From Austwickia sp. (GTDB lineage: Bacteria > Actinomycetota > Actinomycetes > Actinomycetales > Dermatophilaceae), in NCBI GenBank assembly GCA_016711265.1, contig JADJTI010000006.1, positions 930,001 to 994,000 on the forward strand: 64,000 bases of DNA, written 5' to 3'. Of this stretch, positions 15,256 to 25,081 are shown in pieces. The notes under the pieces were generated by a model. It was not told the origin of the DNA. It saw only the letters and a list, made by a program, of their open reading frames with translations, and searched no databases. Positions within the stretch are counted from its first letter, which is position 1. The number at the start of each line of letters is the position of its first letter. A program made the position numbers and the translations under genes.

Positions 15256-16107
15256 ATGAGCACCTGGATCGATCCGCCGGACGCCCAGGGACGGGTGCCC
15301 GCGCCCCTGCTGCGGGTCGATGACCGGTACGTCGCGCTGGTCACCGGTGCCGCCCGGGGTCTGGGCGCCGCGGTGTGCAGCCGCTTCGTGCAACGGGGGC
15401 TGCAGGTGATCGCCGTCGACCACTGCGTCGGGGACGAGTCCGACTCCGGGTACGCGCACGCGGCTCCGGCGGACCTGGAGCGGCTTAGCGAACGGCTGGG
15501 CGATTCCATCCGCCCGGTGATGCTCGACGTCCGGGATGCTCCCGCGTTGGAGCAGGCCCTCGTGCAGCGCCTGCGCCCCCAGGAGCACCTGGTCACCGTG
15601 GTCGCGGCGGCGGCCACCATCGAGGGCGGTGCCTACCTCTGGGAGAGCGACCCGGCGGTACTCGACCGGTTGTGGCAGAGCAACGTGTGCACGGTGTGGA
15701 GTACGGCGACCGCCACCGTGCCGCAGTTGTTGCGGACCGCGCACGCCGGGATCCCGGCCTCTTTCGTGGCCGTTGCCTCGCTTGCCGGACACACCGGCTT
15801 GTATCACCTGTCCGCCTATTGTGCGGTGAAGCATGCCGTGGTCGGGTTGATCCGAGGGCTGGCTGCGGACCTGGTGAATCAGGGTGTGTACGTCAGCGCG
15901 GTGTCCCCGGATGCGATGGCGACGGCCATGCTGGATGCGACGGCGTCACTGTACGGCCTGGACAGTGTCGATGCGCTGGTCGCGGACATGGAGTGCCGCG
16001 CACCGCTCAGCCCCGACGACGTCGCTGCCATGGTGGAGTTCGCTTGCGCGAACGGCCCGACCGTGCACGGCACGGCGATCCGGGCCACTGGCGGGTTGGG
16101 GATGTAG
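15256..16107 (+). CDS. Mycofactocin-coupled short-chain dehydrogenase/reductase
   Basis: A 283-residue SDR with TGAARGLG for nucleotide binding and Ser plus YCAVK for catalysis (YHLSAYCAVKHA). A roughly 30-residue insertion after the second beta strand (about residues 55-85) is characteristic of mycofactocin-coupled SDRs, whose NAD(H) is non-exchangeable. The usual NAG motif is replaced by VAAAA, so the structural Asn of the SDR tetrad seems absent. It lies 13 bp after mftC and 5 bp before mftF, inside the biosynthetic operon. Likely substrates are alcohols or carbonyl compounds; a role in MFT maturation cannot be excluded. Confidence 0.85.
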   Translation: MSTWIDPPDAQGRVPAPLLRVDDRYVALVTGAARGLGAAVCSRFVQRGLQVIAVDHCVGDESDSGYAHAAPADLERLSERLGDSIRPVMLDVRDAPALEQALVQRLRPQEHLVTVVAAAATIEGGAYLWESDPAVLDRLWQSNVCTVWSTATATVPQLLRTAHAGIPASFVAVASLAGHTGLYHLSAYCAVKHAVVGLIRGLAADLVNQGVYVSAVSPDAMATAMLDATASLYGLDSVDALVADMECRAPLSPDDVAAMVEFACANGPTVHGTAIRATGGLGM

Positions 16108-16112
16108 CCGCC

Positions 16113-17720
16113 ATGCATCACAAGAAGAGCATGCCGCCGGACCCGCCGTCGATGCCGATCCCGGTGGCGGGGATGTCCGTGCGGTTGGCGCCCGCGGTAC
16201 GGGTCTGCGATGACGGGCGCCTGCTGGTGTCCACCCGCAGCGGGACCGCCGTCCGGCTCCGCCCGGCCGTCGACCGGGTGCTCGGTGGCGAGCACGGGAG
16301 ACCTTCTGCCCGCAGTTTCGAGGTCACCGACCCGACGCGGTGGGTGCTGGCCACGGCGCTGCTCCGACGCGACCTGGCCGAACCGCTCTGGTCTCCTCCC
16401 GGCGCCGACCTGACCGAGGTCGCCGTGGTGATTCCGGTGCGCGACCGGGCCGCCTCGCTGGCTCGCCTCCTGGACGCGCTCCCGGCGGTGGCCGAGGTCA
16501 TCGTCGTCGACGATGGGTCCGCCGACCCGGACCTGCTGAGCCGGACCGCGCAGGCCCGCGGCGCTCGGGTGCTGCGCCGGGGCACCGCGGCGGGTCCGGC
16601 CGCCGCGCGCAACCTCGGTCTGCGGGCGGTGCGCTCCCCCTTCGTGGCGTTCCTGGACTCCGACGTCGTACCCGACCCGCAGGCCCTGGGCAGGCTGCGT
16701 CGTCACTTGGACGATCCGGGGCTGGCGATCGCCGGGGCGCGGGTGCTGGCGCTGCGCGACGCCCGTAGCCAAGCCAGCTGCGGCAGCGCCGACAGCCGTG
16801 ACGGCCGCCGTACCGCCGGCTGGGTCGCTCGGTACGAAGAGGCGAGGTCGGCCCTGGACCTGGGGCCCGACCCTGGTCGGGTGGCGCCCGGCAGTCGGCT
16901 GTCCTACGTGCCGAGCGCCGCGATCATGGCTCGGGTCGCGGCGCTCGGTGACGGGTTCGATGAGTCGATGCCGGTGGCCGAGGACGTCGACCTGGTCTGG
17001 CGGGTGGTCGATCGCGGCTGGGGGGTGCGGTACTGCCCGGAGGCGATCGTCCGGCACGACCACCGGGTCCGGGTCGTGGCGTGGTTGGCCCGCCGCCGCG
17101 ATTACGGGACCGGGGCGGCGCTGCTGGCCCGGCGCCATGGGACCCGGGTCGCGCCCGCCCGGTTCACCCCGACCGCAGGCCTGCTCGGCCTGGGGCTGGT
17201 GGTCGGCGGACGCCGTGGGGCCCTGTTGGCGGCGGGATCGATGGCCACCGAATGGGTCGGGTTCGCCGGGGGCTCCCAGCGAACCCCCGGGCTGGCCACC
17301 CGGCTGATGCTCGCCTCGGCGGCGGCCACCTGCGGCCAGCTCGGCGGGCTGATCACCCGGCACCACTGGCCGATCTTCGCCGCGGCGATGCTCGTGTCCC
17401 CGCGGGCCCGCCGGCTGGTGGCGTTGGCGGGGTGCGCCGAGGGCGTCCTGGACTATGCCCGGGTCCGTCCGCGCCAGGGCGTGCCGTCGTACCTGCTGGC
17501 CCATCGACTTGACGACGCGGCCTACGGCTGGGGCGTGTGGTTGGGGGCCTGGCGGGCCCGGTCCGCGACGGCTCTGCTGCCCGCCCTGCTGCCGCCTCTG
17601 CTGCCGGACGGGTCCCGCACCAGCGTCCGGCGGACACCGCCCACAGAGCCGCACCGACGGCTGCGCCGCTGGCCGCGCCGGCCCGACAGCGTGGGTCGCC
17701 CAGCCGTGGGCGACCGGTAA
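16113..17720 (+). CDS. mftF: Mycofactocin glycosyltransferase MftF
   Basis: A 535-residue GT2-family glycosyltransferase. The catalytic domain starts near residue 105 (VAVVIPVRDRAASL), with VIVVDDGSADP, the DXD-like FLDSDVVPDP, AEDVDLVWR and VRHDHR. An N-terminal PqqD-like or MftF-specific region precedes it, and the C-terminal third has hydrophobic segments (for example LLGLGLVVGG and MATEWVGFAGG). MftF decorates premycofactocin with beta-1,4-glucose chains. The last roughly 50 residues are Arg/Pro-rich. Confidence 0.92.
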   Translation: MHHKKSMPPDPPSMPIPVAGMSVRLAPAVRVCDDGRLLVSTRSGTAVRLRPAVDRVLGGEHGRPSARSFEVTDPTRWVLATALLRRDLAEPLWSPPGADLTEVAVVIPVRDRAASLARLLDALPAVAEVIVVDDGSADPDLLSRTAQARGARVLRRGTAAGPAAARNLGLRAVRSPFVAFLDSDVVPDPQALGRLRRHLDDPGLAIAGARVLALRDARSQASCGSADSRDGRRTAGWVARYEEARSALDLGPDPGRVAPGSRLSYVPSAAIMARVAALGDGFDESMPVAEDVDLVWRVVDRGWGVRYCPEAIVRHDHRVRVVAWLARRRDYGTGAALLARRHGTRVAPARFTPTAGLLGLGLVVGGRRGALLAAGSMATEWVGFAGGSQRTPGLATRLMLASAAATCGQLGGLITRHHWPIFAAAMLVSPRARRLVALAGCAEGVLDYARVRPRQGVPSYLLAHRLDDAAYGWGVWLGAWRARSATALLPALLPPLLPDGSRTSVRRTPPTEPHRRLRRWPRRPDSVGRPAVGDR

Positions 17721-17746
17721 CCATCGACCGACCGAGAGGGAAAGCC

Positions 17747-18931
17747 ATGCCCGCATACTCCTGGTTCGAGACCGTGGCGATCGCGCAGGAGCGCTCCCGC
17801 AAGGCGCTGCCCGAGTCGGTGTACAAGGCGTTGATCGCCGGAACCGAGCGCGGTGTCACGCTCAAGGACAACGTCGAGGCCTTCGACGAGTTGGGGTTCG
17901 CGCCCATCGTGGTGGGCCAGCCCGCCGAGCGGGAACTGTCCACCACCGTGCTGGGCCAACACCTGAGCATGCCGGTGATGATCTCCCCGGCCGGTGTCCA
18001 GGGGGTGCATCCCGAGGGTGAGGTGGCGATCGCCCGGGCGGCCGCGGCGCGCGGGTTGGCCCAGGGGTTGAGCTCGTTCGCCAGCCGCAGCGTCGAGGAC
18101 GTCGTGGCCGCCAACCCCAAACTCTTCTTCCAGCTCTACTGGAGCGGGGGCCGGGACGTCATCCACCAGCGGATCGAGCGGGCCCGGGCCGCCGGCGCGT
18201 TGGGGCTGATCATCACCACCGACTGGTCCTTCTCCAACGGCCGCGACTGGGGCAGCCCCAAGATTCCGGAGAAGCTGGACCTCAAGACCATGGCGAGCAT
18301 GTCTCCCCAGGGGATCACCAAGCCGCGCTGGCTGCTGGAGTACGCCAAGACGATGGCGCCGCCGAGCCTGACCGCGCCCAACCTGTCACCTCCGGGGGGA
18401 GAAGCTCCCGGGTTCTTCGACGCGTACTACGAGTGGATGCAGACACCTCCGCCGACCTGGGAGGACATCGCCTGGCTGCGCCAGCAGTGGGACGCGCCCC
18501 TGATGCTCAAAGGGGTGTGCCGGGTCGATGATGCGTTGCGGGCCGTGGACGCCGGGGTCAGCGCAATCTCGGTGTCCAACCACGGCGGCAACAACCTCGA
18601 CGGCACGCCGGCCGCGATCCGCTGCCTGCCGGCGGTGGCGGATGCGGTGGGGGACCAGGTCGAGGTGGTGCTGGACGGTGGGGTACGCCGTGGCAGCGAC
18701 GTCGTGAAGGCGCTCGCCCTGGGTGCCAAGGCGGTGATGATCGGGCGAGCCGCGTTGTGGGGCCTGGGAGCCGGTGGCCAAGCCGGGGTCGAGAACGTTC
18801 TCGACGTGCTGCGGGGCGGAATTGATGCGACGCTTCGCGGAATCGGCGTGAGTAATGTGAACCAGATCACGCGGCAAGACGTTCTCATTCCTGAGGGGTT
18901 CACTCGGGCCCTCGGGCTTCCGCGCACGTGA
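17747..18931 (+). CDS. mftD: Mycofactocin FMN-dependent oxidative deaminase MftD
   Basis: A 394-residue alpha-hydroxy-acid-dehydrogenase-fold flavoprotein. FMN/substrate signatures are visible: MISPAGVQGVHPEGE, FQLYWSGG, LIITTDW, then LMLKGV, ISVSNHGGNNLDGTPA (catalytic His-Gly-Gly) and VVLDGGVRRGSDVVKALALGAKAVMIGR. MftD converts the cleaved aminodehydro intermediate to premycofactocin with its alpha-keto amide. ATG 17747 has an SD (gaggg); 26 bp separate it from mftF. It is the last gene of the mftABC-SDR-FD unit. Confidence 0.94.
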   Translation: MPAYSWFETVAIAQERSRKALPESVYKALIAGTERGVTLKDNVEAFDELGFAPIVVGQPAERELSTTVLGQHLSMPVMISPAGVQGVHPEGEVAIARAAAARGLAQGLSSFASRSVEDVVAANPKLFFQLYWSGGRDVIHQRIERARAAGALGLIITTDWSFSNGRDWGSPKIPEKLDLKTMASMSPQGITKPRWLLEYAKTMAPPSLTAPNLSPPGGEAPGFFDAYYEWMQTPPPTWEDIAWLRQQWDAPLMLKGVCRVDDALRAVDAGVSAISVSNHGGNNLDGTPAAIRCLPAVADAVGDQVEVVLDGGVRRGSDVVKALALGAKAVMIGRAALWGLGAGGQAGVENVLDVLRGGIDATLRGIGVSNVNQITRQDVLIPEGFTRALGLPRT

Positions 18932-18962
18932 GGCCGGGACCGGTCGCCCGGGTCAGCCTCAC
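18928..18962 (+). terminator. Possible terminator after mftD
   Basis: GTGAGGC (18928-18934) pairs with GCCTCAC (18956-18962), with an inner CGGG/CCCG pair. It overlaps the mftD stop codon. There is no U-tract, as is usual in this GC-rich DNA, so confidence is limited. Confidence 0.4.
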
Positions 18963-19014
18963 CCGCCGGACATCGGTCGAGGCAACGCAGCAATCCACGT
19001 GAGCACGTCATCAG

Positions 19015-19052
19015 GACGGCACGAAACGACGGAACGCAACGACGGCACGAAA
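19015..19052 (+). repeat. 12-bp direct repeat in front of the aldehyde dehydrogenase gene
   Basis: GACGGCACGAAA occurs at 19015-19026 and again at 19041-19052, with further ACGAC/GGAACG similarity between. The second copy ends 15 bases before the ATG and overlaps the SD region (gaagga). It may be a regulatory or mRNA element; no function can be assigned. Confidence 0.5.
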
Positions 19053-19067
19053 ACGAAGGAGTGAAAC

Positions 19068-20591
<1,524 letters not shown>

Positions 20592-20600
20592 ACCCACGCG

Positions 20601-20630
20601 GTCCGGGGGTCCACGTGCGGGCCCCCGGAC
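20601..20630 (+). terminator. Terminator hairpin after the aldehyde dehydrogenase gene
   Basis: GTCCGGGGG (20601-20609) and CCCCCGGAC (20622-20630) form a perfect 9-bp stem with a 12-base loop, 10 bases after the stop. It may reduce read-through into the DUF779 gene. Confidence 0.65.
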
Positions 20631-20691
20631 GCGACCGGGTGGTGACCCGACGGCGTACCCGCACCGCACCTTTGGAAGCACAGGAGGCCTC

Positions 20692-21147
20692 GTGACCGAG
20701 CCCAACCCCCACCCTGCGCCGGACCCGATGCCACTGTGTGACACGGCGGTGGGCGTCGAGACGCTCCCCACCGACGGACCGAGCCGGGTGGCGATCACCC
20801 CGGCGGCGGGCGACCTGTTGCACACCGTGGTGGCCAAGCACGGGCCGGTGATCTTCCACCAGTCCGGCGGCTGCTGCGACGGCAGCGCTCCGATGTGTTA
20901 CGCCGAGGGGGACCTGATCATCGGGGACGCCGACATCCACCTCGGGGACCTGGTGGTGGACGGCCTCGCGCCCGTGCCCGTCTACATTTCGCGCGCGCAG
21001 TTCGCGGCCTGGCAGCACACCCACCTGACCATCGACGCCGTACCGGGACGCGGGGCGGGGTTCTCCCTGGAGGCCCCCGAAGGCCTCCGCTTCCTGACGC
21101 GTTCCCGACTGCTCACCGAGGAGGAACGGCGCCTCGACGTCGGCTGA
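20692..21147 (+). CDS. DUF779 family protein (aldehyde dehydrogenase-associated)
   Basis: A 151-residue protein with the DUF779 core: VIFHQSGGCCDGSAPMCY, then ADIHLGDLVVDG and VPVYISRAQFAAWQHTHLTIDAVPGRG and FSLE. The Cys-Cys pair and nearby Cys are conserved and could bind metal or be redox active. DUF779 genes are routinely adjacent to ExaC-type aldehyde dehydrogenases; their function is not established to my knowledge. GTG 20692 has the SD aggagg. Confidence 0.85.
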   Translation: MTEPNPHPAPDPMPLCDTAVGVETLPTDGPSRVAITPAAGDLLHTVVAKHGPVIFHQSGGCCDGSAPMCYAEGDLIIGDADIHLGDLVVDGLAPVPVYISRAQFAAWQHTHLTIDAVPGRGAGFSLEAPEGLRFLTRSRLLTEEERRLDVG

Positions 21148-21194
21148 TGCCTGGCGCCGCGGTCCCGGGGCGGGTTCGACCGTAGGGTGTCGCC

Positions 21195-21848
21195 ATGCAG
21201 CAGCTCGAGCCCGCGCAGCCGGCCCGTACCGTGAACCCCCAGGCGGGCTCACATTTGATCACCGCCGACCCGGACGCCTTGGCGGCGTGTGAGGCAGCCA
21301 TCGCCCGCAGCTACGCCGAACACCCCTATCTCCAGCAGCGGTACGGCGACCGCGGGCGGCGGTTCAGCAGCAGCGACAGTGGCTGGCTGATCACCGTTAC
21401 CGACCTGGGCCGTGAGGGGACCCTGGACCAGGTGCTGTGGCTGGGGCGGGTGCTGGCCGCTCGGGGGATGCCGCGGCTGATCATGGAGGAACACCTGGGG
21501 TACCTGGCCGAAGAACTCGGCGCCCGCCGACCGGCGGACCGCACGACACGGTGCGCCTTGCTCCGGGTGGCCTCCGACGAACTGAGAGCCAAGCGCGAAC
21601 GGGCGATCGACCCCGCTGAGGCCGCCGAGATCACCGCCGCGTTCGCCTCGCGCGTCGATCCGGCCGAGCTGGCCGCGTTGCCCAGCACCGCGCGGCTGCT
21701 GGTCGCCGCCGTCGCCGACGAAGCGGATGGACTCCCGGGTGCCGTGGACAGCCTGGTGGAGTGGCTGGCCGATGGGGAGCGGTTCAACCCGACGTGGATC
21801 GAGGCGGTCCGGGCCACCGTGCAGGAGGCCCGGACTCACCTGGCGTGA
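21195..21848 (+). CDS. Hypothetical helical protein
   Basis: A 217-residue, mostly alpha-helical soluble protein with no signal peptide or membrane segment. Recognisable stretches are YLQQRYGDRGRRFSSSDSGWL, VLWLGRVLAARGMPRLIMEEHL and a C-terminal VDSLVEWLADGERFNPTWIEAV. I do not recognise the family. It is co-directional with DUF779 (47 bp gap) and ends 24 bp before the convergent chemoreceptor gene. It may belong to the alcohol cluster, but no sequence motif shows this. Confidence 0.65.
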   Translation: MQQLEPAQPARTVNPQAGSHLITADPDALAACEAAIARSYAEHPYLQQRYGDRGRRFSSSDSGWLITVTDLGREGTLDQVLWLGRVLAARGMPRLIMEEHLGYLAEELGARRPADRTTRCALLRVASDELRAKRERAIDPAEAAEITAAFASRVDPAELAALPSTARLLVAAVADEADGLPGAVDSLVEWLADGERFNPTWIEAVRATVQEARTHLA

Positions 21849-21872
21849 ATCCCCAGCGCGAGGCTGGCCTCC

Positions 21873-23510
21873 TCACACGTGGTAGTGCGCGACCAACTCC
21901 CGCAGGTCGTCCGCGCGCGCGGCCACGCCACGAGCCGCCTCCGCGGAACGCTGAGCTGCCGCAGTGGCGCCCCGCGCTTCTTGCGCGCTGGAGCTGACCG
22001 AACCGGCGATCTCCTGAGCCCCGGTGGCGACCGACGTCACGTTCCGGCCCATCTCGTTGACGGTGGCGGTCTGCTCTTCCACGGCGCTGGCGATGGTGGC
22101 CTGGGTGTCGTTGATCTGGGCGATGATCGCGGAGATCTGGCTGATCGCGGCCACGGCGGCCTCGGTGTCCGCCTGAATCGCATCGACCCGGCTGGCGATG
22201 TCCTCGGTGGCCTTGGAGGTTTCCTGGGCGAGGTCTTTGACCTCGTTGGCGACGACCGCGAACCCCTTGCCGGCCTCGCCCGCGCGGGCGGCTTCGATGG
22301 TCGCGTTCAGGGCGAGCAGGTTGGTCTGTTCGGCGATCGAGGTGATGACCTTGACGACGTTGCCGATCTCCTGGGAGGAGACGCCGAGCTTGGCGACTGT
22401 CGCGTTGGTCTGGCTGGCCATCTGCACGGCCGTTGCCGCCACCCCGGCAGCGTCTTGAGCGCTCCTGGCGATCTCCTGAATGGAAGCGGTCATTTCTTCG
22501 GTGCCGGCAGCCACGGTGTCGACCTCGTTGGACATTCCGCCGGCGTGCGCCGCCACGGCGGACAGGCTGTGCGCCGTCCCGTCGGCGGCCCCGCGGATCT
22601 GGTCGGACAGCTCCGACAGGTCTTCGGAGGCCGCTCCGAGTCGCTGCGACTGGGTCGTGACCCCCTCGACCAACGCGCGCAGGCTGGCCATGGCCCGGCG
22701 CAGGGAGACGGCCATCGAGCCAAGTTCGTCGCCCTCCGGCGCCGTCGGCTCGACCGACAGGTCGGCGTTGGCGATGGCGGCCAGTGACCGGTCCATGTCC
22801 TGCACCTCGGAGCGGATCCGCCGCGACAGCAGGAAGGTCAGGCCTCCGGTCAGGGCGACGGCCAGCAGCAGGACGATGATCTGCGCCCACCGGTAGCGAG
22901 CGGCTTCCGATCGGGCTTCGGCGTTGATGCCGGCCACGCGGCCGTTGATGGCACCGTTGAGTGCGCCGGAATCGGCGACGATCTGCTGATACAGGGACGG
23001 GATGTCCTTGCTCTGCAGTGCGTCGCCGGCGGCCGTGCCTTGCGCCGTGCCGGCACGGTAGGCGGCCACCGCCTGAGCATCGAGGGTGGCGAACGTCGAC
23101 CACGCGTTCGCGATCCCCTCGAACTTCGCCTTTTCGGCCGGCACCAGGACCGCTACCGGCATCTTCTTCAGGGTGCCCTGGACTGCGTCGAACGCGCCCT
23201 CGTAGGCTTTGCGCTCCGTGGCCTCCGGCGCGAACGCGGCGGCTGCGCCGTCGCGGTGCACGGCCCAGGCGTACCCGCGCTGCGCGCCGAAGACTTCCGC
23301 CCCGGCGCGCTGCAGCACCGAGGAGACGATGGCGCCCGCCCGGATGGTGTTGATCTCGTCGAGGTGTTCGTTGTACTGGTCTTGTGACCGGATGGACAGG
23401 CCGCCGACGACGACCGCTCCGATGACTCCGATGATCCCGATCGTGATGATCCGGGAGACCAGCCCGAATCGTTTCATGGCGTGCGGCTTGCCTGGGAGGT
23501 GGCGGGGCAT
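21873..23510 (-). CDS. Methyl-accepting chemotaxis protein
   Basis: A 545-residue chemoreceptor. There is one N-terminal membrane helix (about residues 21-40), a periplasmic four-helix-bundle-like domain (about 45-190, including AEVFGAQRGYAWAVHRDG), a second helix (IIVLLLAVALTGGLTFLL), a HAMP domain (SRRIRSEVQDMDRSLAAIANADLS) and a C-terminal signalling domain with the hairpin tip VITSIAEQTNLLALNATIEAARAGEAGKGFAVVA. The start at 23510 is supported by aggag five bases upstream; the internal Met of MKRFG lacks an SD. No che genes are in the window. Proximity to the alcohol genes makes an alcohol ligand an attractive but untested idea. Confidence 0.9.
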   Translation of the reverse strand: MPRHLPGKPHAMKRFGLVSRIITIGIIGVIGAVVVGGLSIRSQDQYNEHLDEINTIRAGAIVSSVLQRAGAEVFGAQRGYAWAVHRDGAAAAFAPEATERKAYEGAFDAVQGTLKKMPVAVLVPAEKAKFEGIANAWSTFATLDAQAVAAYRAGTAQGTAAGDALQSKDIPSLYQQIVADSGALNGAINGRVAGINAEARSEAARYRWAQIIVLLLAVALTGGLTFLLSRRIRSEVQDMDRSLAAIANADLSVEPTAPEGDELGSMAVSLRRAMASLRALVEGVTTQSQRLGAASEDLSELSDQIRGAADGTAHSLSAVAAHAGGMSNEVDTVAAGTEEMTASIQEIARSAQDAAGVAATAVQMASQTNATVAKLGVSSQEIGNVVKVITSIAEQTNLLALNATIEAARAGEAGKGFAVVANEVKDLAQETSKATEDIASRVDAIQADTEAAVAAISQISAIIAQINDTQATIASAVEEQTATVNEMGRNVTSVATGAQEIAGSVSSSAQEARGATAAAQRSAEAARGVAARADDLRELVAHYHV

Positions 23511-23585
23511 CGACGCTCCTGTTGTGTTGGCGTAAGGGGACGTGTTCCGCGGTAGCGGCCGCTCTCCCATCGACCATCCGGCGCC

Positions 23586-23595
23586 GGGCTAAGCG
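23586..23595. repeat. Left 10-bp target-site duplication of the IS element
   Basis: GGGCTAAGCG immediately precedes the left inverted repeat and is repeated exactly at 25071-25080. Confidence 0.95.
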
Positions 23596-23611
23596 CAATA
23601 CCGTTCAGTTA
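23596..23611 (+). repeat. IS left terminal inverted repeat
   Basis: CAATACCGTTCAGTTA, identical to the reverse complement of 25055-25070; the match ends after 16 bp. Confidence 0.95.
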
Positions 23612-23813
23612 GCAATGGGTGACGGTAATGGTAGTGTCGATGCCGGGCTGGGGCCAGTCGACGTGAGCGGCGCGTTTGACGTGCCACTTGGTGTACTTCC
23701 TCTTCACCACACGTGGCGCTGAACGGCGCCTGCGGGCGGGGTTGAGTCGACGCAGGAGCCGGCTGAGGAAGTCGAGCCAGCCGGGACTGTCACGGCCGTG
23801 CTGATCTTGCTGG

Positions 23814-25028
23814 TCAGGGGGGAAAGGCGCCCGGGTGGGCGAGGGTCTGGCGGGTGATCCGCAATGCGGCGACGAAGCTGATCCGGTCCGGATCGTGCCC
23901 GGAGTGGGTCGCAGCCTGGGCCATCAGCGAGCGGACCGCGAAGTGGCAGCACAGGTGTCCCCAGATCTCTTGGAGTGCCAGGTCCGGCGACTTGCTGCGC
24001 AGAACGGTCCTGGGGCCGCGCTGGTGGGTCTTGAGCTCGTCGAAGGTCGTCTCGATCTCCCAGCGTTGGGCGTAGGCCGCGGCCAGATCGGTGGCACCGA
24101 CCTCGCCAGGATCGACGATGGTCGTGAACAGCCGGTAGGACGTGGTGTTCTCGCGGCCGTCGTCGATGCTGTAGTCGATGACACGCACTCGCATCGGCTG
24201 CGCGGCCCGGGCAGCGGCCGAATGGGTCTGGCGTAGGTCGGCCAGCCAGGAGCCGTCAGGCAGGTCCTGGACGTGAACCGGCTTGGGTCCGGACTTGTCG
24301 GTGCGGATGCGCCACAGCAGGTCCGCGCCGGTCCCGATCGCCTTGCGCCACAGGGCGTAGGAGAAGAACCCGCGGTCGGCGATGAGCAGCACCCCCGGGA
24401 CCAGTCGGCCCACGAGACGATCGGCCAAGACGGCCTCGGACTCCGAATAGGTACCGATCTCGGCTGCGAACACCGCGTGGGTGCCGCACTCGGCCAGCGC
24501 TACGACCCGGGCCTGCGGGAAGGCCGCCCGCTCGCCCTTGTTCACCCCCGGCCGGCCGAAGTACTCGGCATTCACAGCCGTGTCCGCCACATCCAGGCAC
24601 GTCCCGTCCAACGCGACCAGCCGCCGCCCGGCCAGCCACACTCCCGGCATGTCGTCCTCGCCGATCGGCTCGGCGACCCTGGCGAACAGCGCTGCCAGCG
24701 GCTCAGCGCCCAACCGTGCCCGAGCCTGGAAGATCGCCGACTTCCTCGGCGGACTGTACGTCTCACTCCAGCCCGAGGCCCACGAGAGCCCGTCGGTCAA
24801 CTGTGCAAGCACGTCCTCATACGAACCCTCGGAATACAACGCCATCCCGATCGCGAAGTAGGCCATCACACGAGCCGGCAACGACCGATGCCGTTGCTCG
24901 GTCCGGCCCACCTGCGCGATCACCTCATCGACCAGACCTGGCGGAAACACCCGTGTCAGCACACCCACCGACACCAGATCCGACAAGCGGCGCTCGGTCT
25001 CCGGCTTCTTCCATCCAGCACGCGGCAT
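23814..25028 (-). CDS. IS4-family DDE transposase
   Basis: A 404-residue transposase. The N-terminal 100 residues match the IS4 N-terminal domain (LVSVGVLTRVFPPGLVDEVI ... SLPARVMAYFAIGMALY). The catalytic acids are in VALDGTCLDV, LIADRGFFSY and the C1 region YAQRWEIETTFDELK, which is the exact IS4 signature Y-(2)-R-(3)-E-(6)-K. No frameshift or stop interrupts it, so the element should be competent for transposition. Confidence 0.95.
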   Translation of the reverse strand: MPRAGWKKPETERRLSDLVSVGVLTRVFPPGLVDEVIAQVGRTEQRHRSLPARVMAYFAIGMALYSEGSYEDVLAQLTDGLSWASGWSETYSPPRKSAIFQARARLGAEPLAALFARVAEPIGEDDMPGVWLAGRRLVALDGTCLDVADTAVNAEYFGRPGVNKGERAAFPQARVVALAECGTHAVFAAEIGTYSESEAVLADRLVGRLVPGVLLIADRGFFSYALWRKAIGTGADLLWRIRTDKSGPKPVHVQDLPDGSWLADLRQTHSAAARAAQPMRVRVIDYSIDDGRENTTSYRLFTTIVDPGEVGATDLAAAYAQRWEIETTFDELKTHQRGPRTVLRSKSPDLALQEIWGHLCCHFAVRSLMAQAATHSGHDPDRISFVAALRITRQTLAHPGAFPP

Positions 25029-25054
25029 GCCACCAAACTACACCGATGTCATCT

Positions 25055-25070
25055 TAACTGAACGGTATTG
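25055..25070 (-). repeat. IS right terminal inverted repeat
   Basis: TAACTGAACGGTATTG, the complement of the left end. Confidence 0.95.
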
Positions 25071-25080
25071 GGGCTAAGCG
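25071..25080. repeat. Right 10-bp target-site duplication of the IS element
   Basis: GGGCTAAGCG, the exact copy of 23586-23595. A 10-bp duplication is within the usual 9-12 bp for IS4-group elements. Confidence 0.95.
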
Positions 25081-25081
25081 C

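Larger units (their letters stand above)
23596..25070 (-). mobile_element. IS4-family insertion sequence, 1475 bp, intact
   Basis: Bounded by perfect 16-bp terminal inverted repeats (CAATACCGTTCAGTTA at 23596-23611 and its complement at 25055-25070) and flanked by an exact 10-bp target duplication. It carries one full-length DDE transposase on the minus strand and about 200 bp of non-coding DNA at its left end. The perfect ends, undamaged transposase and perfect duplication indicate a recent insertion. It landed between the chemoreceptor gene promoter and an ECF sigma-factor remnant. Confidence 0.95.

Noticed and set aside
23522..23722. Short plus-strand ORF spanning the left IS junction
   Set aside because: It is created by the IS insertion into open high-GC sequence; its first 25 residues resemble no protein family.
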